Source: Patescibacteria group bacterium (GTDB taxonomy: Bacteria > Patescibacteria > ABY1 > UBA10025 > JAHIVO01). From it: a stretch of DNA of 64,000 nucleotides. Positions 53,401 to 58,969 of this stretch are shown here, piece after piece. Every line of letters begins with the position of its first letter. Within the stretch, counting starts at the first letter, position 1. The translations under genes and the position numbers were made by a program. The DNA is taken from the NCBI GenBank assembly GCA_028718605.1, contig JAQULM010000001.1, positions 408,785 to 472,784 on the forward strand. The letters are read 5' to 3'. Under the pieces are notes generated by a model, which was given only the letters and a program-made list of their open reading frames with translations, did not search any database and was not told where the DNA came from.

Positions 53401-55232
53401 GCGCGGATGGCCGTCTGGTAGGTAACCTGCGGACCAGCACCCTCGCGCGCGCAATACGTCTCGGGAATCTTCAGAACCCAGTTCGGGTCAATCAGCTGGT
53501 AGAACGGGGACTTCGGATTATCATATTCGCCAATAATATCATTGAGCGTATAGTTGCCTCGCGCGTACTGCCCGATGTATTTCGCCGCCAGCTCCCACCC
53601 CACGGGAATAATGCGGTATTTCCGCAGAATCACCAAGCTCCGGTACGGGTACCCTTCGCGATAGTCCGGCTGATTGCCGGCGATATCATACCCAAAAGGT
53701 TTATTTCCATCCAGCAATCCCTGCTCAACAGCATCACGAACGAGCATCTTCTGGCTGATAGCAGTGCTGAACCGGGAATCAATAACGCACGTCTGGGGTG
53801 TCGGGTCGTTCTGGTTCGGACAGCTTGAGAGGCCCGAGAGTATGTCCACGTTCCCGCCCTCAGAATAGGAAGTCTGCTTCAGCTCCTTGAACCGCAGCTT
53901 GGCGGCAGTAACGCCGGGTGATGATGCGCCAAACTTGTTTGAGCCTCCCGCATACGATGAGGCAGTTGCTTCATCGAGACCGTTGAGGTAACGGTCGAGC
54001 AGTTTGTTGGCGAGTGTGTTTGTAAAAATTCCGACTGCGTCGGCGACAAGGCTGCCGGTGTACGTAAGGTACGGATCGATTGACTTGCCGAATAATGACG
54101 TGCCAGCGCCGCGAAGAAACGCGGCGGGTGTCTTCACCACGCCGGTAATCTTGGACGTGACAGCCTTAAATTCCCCCTGGAGCGACTGCGTGAACTCGGT
54201 TGCCTTTTCGTTCACCGCTTTCGTCAGCTTCACCTGGTCTCGGATAGTCATGTACGCGCCGTACTCGCTGGCTTTGGGGTTGAATTTTTTTGAAAATTCG
54301 ATGAGGTACTGCGTACCGGGATCAACTTGGACTAAGTCTTTTGTATCAACGCCGAGGCTCTTTGCGAGCTGGTTATAATGCTTCTGCAATCCTTCGCGAT
54401 ATCCATAATAATTATCCAGTATCTCCGTGATCGGACAGTCCCCCTTGTAGCTTGTCCCTTTATCGTACTCATAATCCGCTTTGCGTGCCATGATAGTCAG
54501 CTTCACTTGCAGGTTGCCGCTTGGATCCTGGGGATCGCCGAGATCGCACAGAGAAAACGAGCTTACGCATTCACCCGCACCGTCCTTTTTGATAAGGCGC
54601 GGTTTCTTCGCATCCGTCGGCTGCTTTATCATCTTCTCATCAAAAATTTTGTACTCATCCGCAGTTTCCATAATGGAAATATAGCAGCCGGCAGCAAGGC
54701 ATTTCTTTTTCGCGTCGAGGCTGGAGGAGCATTCCTCCAATGAAAGATTTTGCGGGCATATCATGACCGGCGGCGGGCATTTTGAATCGGTTTTGCAGCC
54801 CTGGTACGGGTGGCCATCACACTGCGATTTTCCAATCCAGTCTGATGCGATAGAATCGAGGAGATCGCCAGCCGCAGCATCACCCGCGTCCTTGAGCATC
54901 TTCATCGGATCGCCCACAAAATACGGCTTCTGGCCTTTCTCGCCGGTCGCGAGCTTTACCGCGTAGTTGTATGCGAGCGCATTAACATAGTTTTTCAAAA
55001 CATTTTTAAACGCGATATCCTTGGCAGTTTTAACCGCCTTCGAGATCGCATCGCGTATTGCCGCCGGAATATCGCCGATCGTAATGCTCATATCTCCCAT
55101 GCCAAAAATGGCATCCGCGTGGCGCGGGATGAGGGCGACCGGTGCAACTAACTGCAGCGCGAAAAAAGCGAGAGCGCCAATAAGCGCCCACCGCCGCATC
55201 TGTCCGCGAAATATGTTTTTGAATCGCCTCAT
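44463..55232 (-). CDS. Giant secreted Cys-rich protein with dockerin-like and PKD-like domains
   Basis: The 3589-residue protein begins with a signal helix (about 12-38). It holds well over 150 Cys. Several lectin/CBM-like jelly-roll stretches (for example VSLWVKS and FRISFWAKR contexts) lie between about 800 and 2300. A dockerin-like pair of Ca2+ loops (DLNDDGRINRYD and DFDENGSVDATD) lies near 1500-1555, with further single DxNxDG loops elsewhere. About ten repeats of the pattern C-x(3)-D-C-x(2)-G-x-C occur between about 2950 and 3450. A PKD-like beta domain (VEVDWDDGTPHY) is at the C-terminus. No sortase motif or C-terminal membrane helix is seen. It is the second gene behind the consensus promoter and next to the channel gene, which suggests a surface or pilus-tip adhesin exported by the system; that is inference. 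Confidence 0.8.
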   Translation of the reverse strand: MRRFKNIFRGQMRRWALIGALAFFALQLVAPVALIPRHADAIFGMGDMSITIGDIPAAIRDAISKAVKTAKDIAFKNVLKNYVNALAYNYAVKLATGEKGQKPYFVGDPMKMLKDAGDAAAGDLLDSIASDWIGKSQCDGHPYQGCKTDSKCPPPVMICPQNLSLEECSSSLDAKKKCLAAGCYISIMETADEYKIFDEKMIKQPTDAKKPRLIKKDGAGECVSSFSLCDLGDPQDPSGNLQVKLTIMARKADYEYDKGTSYKGDCPITEILDNYYGYREGLQKHYNQLAKSLGVDTKDLVQVDPGTQYLIEFSKKFNPKASEYGAYMTIRDQVKLTKAVNEKATEFTQSLQGEFKAVTSKITGVVKTPAAFLRGAGTSLFGKSIDPYLTYTGSLVADAVGIFTNTLANKLLDRYLNGLDEATASSYAGGSNKFGASSPGVTAAKLRFKELKQTSYSEGGNVDILSGLSSCPNQNDPTPQTCVIDSRFSTAISQKMLVRDAVEQGLLDGNKPFGYDIAGNQPDYREGYPYRSLVILRKYRIIPVGWELAAKYIGQYARGNYTLNDIIGEYDNPKSPFYQLIDPNWVLKIPETYCAREGAGPQVTYQTAIRAEDTNRDEKVDTADAASTLIQRQEDYCADEKQCLKEDEKGSCSVWGYCMEEKAVWRFDATECKPWETSCTLLTRRSGDMVSYLTDTVNTNSCSIDTVGCQWYCREYNSTAKSWACDGLKPNDATDPVISLNANARTCNVSADGCSEFIRVKGDGANLLLNSSFESYEQNPLAVKDDAASELFTYWPILSSFCGLQSPAVSDSYSGSTALRTSMLPPCPGNPDWTGTPFEDGTYTAQIADVGASTNERTFTFSLYAKQAADDADCTSDTGSLSVWAYRQPDAVIGGGMFTNVMNVATSGQWTRYTGTITFPKITFRVAAGEPLILASIVRPLTDQCDVIIDDFQMEENTLTPYKEYEESTKTYFKKPPSYLNCTGNAVTDDPLCASYTLQCQETEVGCEEFTSKTTGRKITGIISPPGLCNAADPFSCDQCSAEFVGCQAYRELEIDRMPLRPVRDPVSFVSTTGMSCPASAVGCEEYTNLEDVAAGGEGKEYYSKIKVCVETSDPDTGAYYTWEGSDEFGYQLRRYNLKKSNLDNGPCTNVGAENDPALVALGEDWPACIDNLDVDGDGTADYPQQVCTAADMADNPDCTEFFDSLGNVYYRLRTRLIYVSDDCKSYKNSVDSTASCADGICTNSGLACVDANSDGAINDEDCRGSIYHIIPNQGVQCTASNAGCRAYKGNAGDNTRQVYREDFESGSIDLWSGDASYSNESLNLNGHSMAVTNSAAISNVGSQITLPGGQQYSVSLWVKSAVSGSDVPVTVAINSTPAMVFSGKAVAKTGEWNQFVLGPLYLPESADISANQLVIYGDSAFYVDNIEITEVYDSVYLIKDSYQDCSGWEGCDAYSDSAGTVHYLKSFRRLCDKSKVGCDIFIDTYNTEMYESMSYTTARYLRGDLNDDGRINRYDIDILNRYLSSGTSYAPVPLLVGDFDENGSVDATDRNNFQSYIGGGPEPSSLHYDINPSISQDTVGYYVYDSDKACGAGSKGCERMGLPLTNADGSVSAYGDSYMINDPDAYATEMCLYNENGCEEYTTGSGSQMYFKEPGKKTCSYQKDKGGWFKNGSASATPDCPVSIGTCYNGGANEGALCNSSDDCDSGNCLKDDRITPKPVDGWVGSCEESVSGCTEYRDPEGIADNAEVLSQNFLTNGSFESIDSVADAGIVTDAIIDNDTCNAGRCQQSGYPCAVDLDCYVPDEFLDWGNQSTKLGLCTAGGPQAGYACNSNIDCGRCDTDYTSGCGGGATYCDDNNDCVTCAGAACPGTCEAGGTTCNRAASTCDLPGPGEARQPCGDRLIATSDAHDGAVAAIFRSYQNCTNAPWNDAAHYQWRGIDTGSLTDNKTFRISFWAKRNPNDPRCTVLADPTYDGVSVGAVRTVDQVLPNGVQYLPGAFFHTTDSWQKYEYVISIPSTPFIDGDGVEHEWNPSGGTTLEELQNRFSVVFRRPGVAASTPVCDVILDQVQVEQVSAEADYASYYYLSDTIDSSSCNGLVSRDAGCRLFEDMSRSDLPYSSSASVDGEEPATCVDDPTTCDSNSVVKVRPDRECGKWLACETTVREEDKNGNVQELCTSRFICDKMDEATGVCTGVVDYEEVDQTFTSPAFAEKVHNYSGMVMAGLDWQRRCKNNKDIICTSDAQCGAGGTCSDPQIVEGALLYPAMEEAGSVTSGTDLAKNGDFGDGDYEANQKLSCELTGGATASCTTSSDYGGSPDAGPTVDEIDLSELDSAWQPRNWFDGVATVKWTEEDVNNGGVPSQNSNLDENNVARVKTSGYTGNDTNNDGTIGTAQWNGLSYDIGTGNLIDGDQYVVSLKLRWATLPTVYDKIRVEFGYLDARGNEIGWSAIEDVELTQDWQQFTLGPIEAGWDPIGGAEVTGWNDALLNIIHFHDEPQMCNANPNVPCNVDADCPVGDTCNIVTVPGVEFFVDDISIEPALKYKEDGSLIPRSCRLYPNASAPYCAYTDENGIEYRGWEGYCLERDPLNPAYCLNWWPADLLMGDTNIFSNLRTAGYDGRRPLYMCLEQEGNYNKPKSVSFGLVDTFQATRQVSNGKGSTGHGGGCRITFEESPLIGKPFKYRAPMTTNFIDQDGTSECDEAGNMGGAAYSCAWDGGWRNGFCMSCDCDDDEQCTRGYNNLITAHPEDRYYKYEIERIDVLMVHWSHGDWECGHYGVGDGDNHYFMTLNEEDAGGGPCGGATNCWGERWTCSGNYIDFAVIFNDAGQITHFRTSMHDGNNGGGAHYLPIFQLRESCSVLAQVADDDNDRAWTARVSEGSAFQVPALLYKYTQQFAPFGTVVAPAGDPTAWDYATHTGPLYVESRSDASFAHAGTPYSSPYNTVANGLLGQHIKYCTNNTGNWCDSAAAVTACTTGGGKCVGGRQCSWRWANDCATRLDEVNCHEGDDGTVGTDDDGYCVGIGVGFCSGNAEAYCAIDADCSYGGRNYGPCIMDGGTYGMKTATPTPDTNYAEAIRYSKRLFANAFNAWTWDIATCDRSNFTDLIRCTAGDDSTCEFRRCGAIGTCYGGAEDGEPCGGTCAAGDNASLSCATNADCPDSTCTPIPGGYTCTGGTCQTNHTMACAGAADCQHLACADNALQECFNRCDNNSGPRTGHVCTVNADCRSFIWPAGNCVTSDFDCRVYGCSTALGVCSNSSAYCQVTADCGGAPAVCNTGLCRAGANDGARCRIAADCPGGTCEATRIGCSDNVECTGVGVCSHDSTVLCQADTDCKNGSCSVTTSVECHVDTDCPGGETCAGATATCENERNWGSCAVVDTYGTCQSTTFGSCRTDDYGACTAPAGSMSYAENSGFINTWNTAYNTMAVCPYSTAQGKAVRPEYVQGLDVDYCGVPPIIHTILVGAGGSLEETDSITIPGGGVVQFTFSISADPEQSPITFVEVDWDDGTPHYVTTGRYESGTISLSHQYRIPGPHIPKIKVVDNWDWCGVLKDSGESCPGFGDCRFNVDLDDCDFEGGRDGLTSTGVTITVTQ

Positions 55233-55258
55233 GTGTACGTCGCGCCGTTAGATCTGGA

Positions 55259-56152
55259 CTATTCGCTCGTACCCAAATTGGTTTCTAAGCTCTCTAAATA
55301 AATTGCTCGTAACGTTTCATCGTCGATCTGATTCAAAGTTTCAGCAGCGATGCCGCTTTCAGCGAGGAGCTCGCGGATTTCATCAGGTGTCAGCGACTGT
55401 AGCCTCTCATAGGTTATGGAGTCGGTCGTTACGCTGTTTGTCGTTGCCTGTGCATTCGTTGCACTATTGGCATTTACCGCGGTATTCGTCCCTGTTTGTC
55501 CACCGACAATATCGAGGTACGCTGCCTGTAAATCCTCATCGCTGATACTGCTCAAGAACTCTTCGGACGCGCCCGCATCACGCATAATGGATCGAAGTTC
55601 GTCCGCGCTTAGATTTGAGAGATCAACTTGCGTCAGAGGCTCACTATTGGTGCCCGCCGTGATATCATTGACGAGCCCGCTGACATTCGTGTTCGCATTC
55701 GAATTCGTTGCTGTTTCCCGCCCGCATGTATCGCCCGCCGGACAATTCGGATCTTGCCCTGCGGCAAGCTCATCTTTATCACTCGTCCCGTCGCTATCGC
55801 TGTCAGCAATATACGGGCTGGTGCTAAACGTATAAAGCTCGTCGTAATCATTCAAACCGTCACTATCAGTATCTTTGGCGCGGAGGGACTCAAGCCGTTC
55901 AACCGACGTCTGCGATGTATTCAAGGTCGCGAGGTCTTGGTTCGACAAAAGTACTTCATATTCAAACGGGTTGCTGATCTGCATACCAATGTACCAAATT
56001 CCAAATGCGACAACAGCTGTTCCGACGACAATTGAAACAACGACCGTACGGGTCCGCTCTTTCCGTCGAGCTTCGTCTGCCTCGAAATACGGATCGCTGA
56101 AGAGTCGCTGGAGCAAATTTTTATTTTGATTTTCCGGCATCTTGGGTGCCAT
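55259..56152 (-). CDS. Membrane-anchored Ca2+-motif protein of the secretion locus
   Basis: The 297-residue protein has a basic N-terminus, a membrane helix at about 37-58, two thrombospondin type 3-like Ca2+ loops (DTDSDGLNDYDE and DSDSDGTSDKDE), two Asn/Ala/Thr-rich linkers, and two helical repeats of about 35 residues that resemble each other: LSADELRSIMRDAG...LSSISDEDLQAAYLD and LTPDEIRELLAESG...LNQIDDETLRAIYLE. The bulk is extracellular. It is the first gene of the second secretion operon; the -10 ends 13 nt before the ATG, so the leader is only a few bases. Role unknown; Ca2+-dependent binding at the surface is plausible and fits the EF-hand loops in the giant protein. Confidence 0.7.
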   Translation of the reverse strand: MAPKMPENQNKNLLQRLFSDPYFEADEARRKERTRTVVVSIVVGTAVVAFGIWYIGMQISNPFEYEVLLSNQDLATLNTSQTSVERLESLRAKDTDSDGLNDYDELYTFSTSPYIADSDSDGTSDKDELAAGQDPNCPAGDTCGRETATNSNANTNVSGLVNDITAGTNSEPLTQVDLSNLSADELRSIMRDAGASEEFLSSISDEDLQAAYLDIVGGQTGTNTAVNANSATNAQATTNSVTTDSITYERLQSLTPDEIRELLAESGIAAETLNQIDDETLRAIYLESLETNLGTSE

Positions 56153-56164
56153 AATGACCCTGCC

Positions 56165-56193
56165 ATTATATCACATTATCTCATGTCTGTCAA
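56165..56193 (-). promoter_or_regulatory. Perfect consensus promoter of the second secretion operon
   Basis: Minus strand: TTGACA (56193-56188), exactly 17 nt, TATAAT (56170-56165). The -35 abuts the stop codon of rsmA. No other promoter in the window matches both boxes perfectly. Confidence 0.85.
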
Positions 56194-57066
56194 TTAAAAA
56201 ACGCCCCGAGTGTTCCTAATTTCATGTGTAATTTTTATCCAATCGCCGACCGACAAATTCTGGGCTCGAATCATGGGATCAATGCCAGCCTTTTGCAGTA
56301 TAGTTCGCGCAAAATCATCTCCAAGCCTCAGGCCTGAAGCGATGTTATTGTGCAGTTGTTTTCTCCGTGCCGCATATCCAGTCCGTACGACGCTAAAAAA
56401 CTGGCTCGCCGTAGATGGTTGAAGCGCCTCCAGGTACCCGTGCGCATCTGCCCCGATTCCGTCAATTTTTAACACCGCCGAGTCAACCTCCGGCTCTGGC
56501 CAAAAGCAATCAGGCGGTACGATCTCGACGATTCGCGGGTTCCCGAAAAACTGTACTGCCACCGAAAGTACGCTCATCTTGCCGGCACCGGCGGTAACAC
56601 GTTCTGCGACTTCGCGCTGCACCAGAAGCGTCATCGAAGACGGACGGGGCGTACGTTCGAGAAATGAACGCAGAACGAGCGACGTGATGTTATACGGGAC
56701 GTTCGCCACAACCTTATACCGAAGGTCATGGAGCCGCGGCGAAAGGGCAGGCCATTGCTGAAAAATATCACCGCCAATGAGCGTACAATTACCGCATCCG
56801 CCAACGCGGTCATGGAGCGCAGCGATGAGCCGCTGGTCAAGCTCAACCGCGAAAACACGGCTGGCGCGGGCACACAGCTCCTCAGTCAGAGCGCCGAATC
56901 CAGGGCCGATTTCAAGCACTGTATCGCTCTTCGATACTTCTGCCGTCGTTACAATACAATCGAGCGTTTCAGCAGAAATCAAAAAATTCTGGCCAGATGA
57001 CCGCTGAGGCACAACGCCATAGCGCTTACAGAGCGCGCGGAGTGTACGAATTGTCGCAACACTCAT
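56194..57066 (-). CDS. rsmA: 16S rRNA (adenine(1518)-N6/adenine(1519)-N6) dimethyltransferase
   Basis: The 290-residue length is normal for RsmA/KsgA, which dimethylates two adjacent adenines near the 3' end of 16S rRNA late in small-subunit assembly. The sequence starts with the family segment SSGQNFL, has the SAM motif LEIGPGFGALT, the acidic VELD position, and the catalytic block NVPYNIT (the N-x-P-Y signature). The start at 57066 is preferred over 57126 because it forms an ATGA overlap with the MFS gene and begins at the conserved part. Confidence 0.95.
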   Translation of the reverse strand: MSVATIRTLRALCKRYGVVPQRSSGQNFLISAETLDCIVTTAEVSKSDTVLEIGPGFGALTEELCARASRVFAVELDQRLIAALHDRVGGCGNCTLIGGDIFQQWPALSPRLHDLRYKVVANVPYNITSLVLRSFLERTPRPSSMTLLVQREVAERVTAGAGKMSVLSVAVQFFGNPRIVEIVPPDCFWPEPEVDSAVLKIDGIGADAHGYLEALQPSTASQFFSVVRTGYAARRKQLHNNIASGLRLGDDFARTILQKAGIDPMIRAQNLSVGDWIKITHEIRNTRGVF

Positions 57067-58247
57067 AAGATTCGCGGTCGCGCCGTCTTCATGAACAAAT
57101 ACAAGAGCGAGAACAGCGCGGAACAAATAAACATGACCGGCCAGGGAGATACATTAAACGATAACACGATAAGTAAGAGCCCGGCAGCGATCACTTTGCC
57201 TGCTGCGAGTGACTGCTCGTAGAATACGGTATACCCAAGGACGTCCTCCCGCTTCCCGTTTTCATACGTCATTGCGAGGAGCGGCACATAGAGCGCTTCC
57301 TTCGAAAGCCGCGACAGCGTATCGAATGACAGCACTTGCCACGCTTTCTGGGCAAAACCGCGTATGAGCCAGCTCACTGCGTAGACGATGCTGCCGAAGC
57401 GAAGGACATGCTCTTTCTTATACCGGTCGGTTGCCTTGCCGAGGAGGAGCGCGATAAAGGCGGTCACGAGCGTTGCAATCGCTACGAGCGCCCCGATCTC
57501 AAAAAAATCTTTGACCACGGTAAAAATAAAAATTGGCCACATGACCATGACGATGAGCTCCTCCCCGAAACCAAGGTATGCGACGAAATTGCGGCGGTGC
57601 CCGGGCGCATAGAGCTTCCGGAGGGTTTCGCGGTATGAAAAGGATGACTGGCTATGAATTTCCTTGATCCGCAGCAGGGGAATTGCCGAGAAAATAAAAA
57701 GCGCTGCAACGATCAGGAACAGGGAGCTGTAATTGCTCCATTCGAGAATCGCGCCGCCGATAAACGGGCCGACAATGTACACGATCATGTTCAGCGTCTC
57801 AAGCCCACCGACCTCGCGTCCGCGCTGGGAATCATCCGAAAAAAGGACGAAATCAGCATGGTATGCAGGCCAATAGAACGACTTCTGGATTGCGTAAATG
57901 ATTGGGGCGACATAAAACAGGAAGGACAACCTCTGAATTCCAAAGAGTGATATATAAAATGCAATGAGGAAAAATTGGCTATAGAATATTGAATGCTCCA
58001 TGCCGATCCGGGCGATGATCCTGCCGACAACTGGCAGAATGAGGAAGTACCCGACGTATACCATCAGGTAGAAAAAGAGGATGTACCGTAATGAATATCC
58101 GAGCGTGTACAGAAAAATCGGCTCGAAAATCGCTACCGTCGCAATCCCTAAGCCCATCATCCCGACAGACCAATAGAGGTTGACGAGTTTGCGCGAGGGG
58201 TGTTTGGAAAAATAGTGGGGAAGGTTGAGATGGATTCTATTGAACAT
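57063..58247 (-). CDS. MFS-type membrane transporter
   Basis: The 394-residue protein (start at 58247, where the predicted hydrophobic part begins shortly after; the frame opens further upstream into the tsaC gene) has eleven or twelve hydrophobic helices with the major facilitator pattern of two six-helix halves separated by a cytoplasmic loop near residue 190. A short motif A-like stretch with GKATDRYKK lies in the second half. Substrate cannot be predicted. It overlaps rsmA by 4 nt and follows tsaC by 52 nt, forming one minus-strand unit with leuS upstream. Confidence 0.8.
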   Translation of the reverse strand: MFNRIHLNLPHYFSKHPSRKLVNLYWSVGMMGLGIATVAIFEPIFLYTLGYSLRYILFFYLMVYVGYFLILPVVGRIIARIGMEHSIFYSQFFLIAFYISLFGIQRLSFLFYVAPIIYAIQKSFYWPAYHADFVLFSDDSQRGREVGGLETLNMIVYIVGPFIGGAILEWSNYSSLFLIVAALFIFSAIPLLRIKEIHSQSSFSYRETLRKLYAPGHRRNFVAYLGFGEELIVMVMWPIFIFTVVKDFFEIGALVAIATLVTAFIALLLGKATDRYKKEHVLRFGSIVYAVSWLIRGFAQKAWQVLSFDTLSRLSKEALYVPLLAMTYENGKREDVLGYTVFYEQSLAAGKVIAAGLLLIVLSFNVSPWPVMFICSALFSLLYLFMKTARPRIL

Positions 58248-58299
58248 GATGGTACGTAAATTCGGCGGTGCCATGCAGCAGCCGCCCCTCCCTGGCGAT

Positions 58300-58920
58300 T
58301 TAAAGCTTTGGGACGACGGGCCCTTCGCGCAGAACCTGCAGCTTGGTCCCGATGACCTGCACGACGGTCGAAACCGGCACTTCTGGCAGTTCACCGGCAT
58401 CCAATACAAGGTCCGGCTGGCTGGGAGAATCCTGGAACATGCGGGTTACGCACTCGGCGGTGTAGCAATTGCCCCGGCCGGTGATATTCGCGCTGGTGGC
58501 AGTCAGCGGTTTGCCGCACGCAGCAACGAGTGCCTGCGCGGCTGGCGAATTCGTAATGCGGACGCCGATCGTCGGTAACCCGAGCGTGAGAGATGGCGGC
58601 ACCGCGTCTTTCTTTTTGAAAATAATCGTCAGGGCGCCAGGCCAGTACTGTTTCATGAGCTTACGCTCTGCTGGTGCAACCGACGCAATCCCGGCGAGCA
58701 TGTGTTGGTCCGCGATGATAACCGGCAGCGGCTTCTGCATGCGCTGCTTGAGGATGAAGAGCTTCCCGATCGCCGTCTCGTCCAATGCATTAACTGCCAA
58801 TCCATAGGCTGTATCGGTCGGGTACGCGACAACACCGCCACCCAGGATGATTGCTGCCGCCTGTTTAATGATATGCGGCTCAGGATTTTTCGGATCGATT
58901 GCTACTATCTGTAGGCTCAT
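58300..58920 (-). CDS. tsaC: Threonylcarbamoyl-AMP synthase (Sua5/YrdC/YciO family)
   Basis: The 206-residue protein has the family opening GGGVVAYPTDTAYGL, the KQRMQKPLP block that contacts nucleotide and carbonate, and KPLTATSANITG. TsaC makes threonylcarbamoyl-adenylate from Thr, bicarbonate and ATP for the t6A modification at tRNA position 37. The length matches the short bacterial form without the Sua5 extension. It lies 49 nt downstream of leuS on the same strand. Confidence 0.92.
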   Translation of the reverse strand: MSLQIVAIDPKNPEPHIIKQAAAIILGGGVVAYPTDTAYGLAVNALDETAIGKLFILKQRMQKPLPVIIADQHMLAGIASVAPAERKLMKQYWPGALTIIFKKKDAVPPSLTLGLPTIGVRITNSPAAQALVAACGKPLTATSANITGRGNCYTAECVTRMFQDSPSQPDLVLDAGELPEVPVSTVVQVIGTKLQVLREGPVVPKL

Positions 58921-58969
58921 ACTCTTCTTATGGCGCGAGGCGTTGATTAATGGTTTCCATGCTTCTTAA

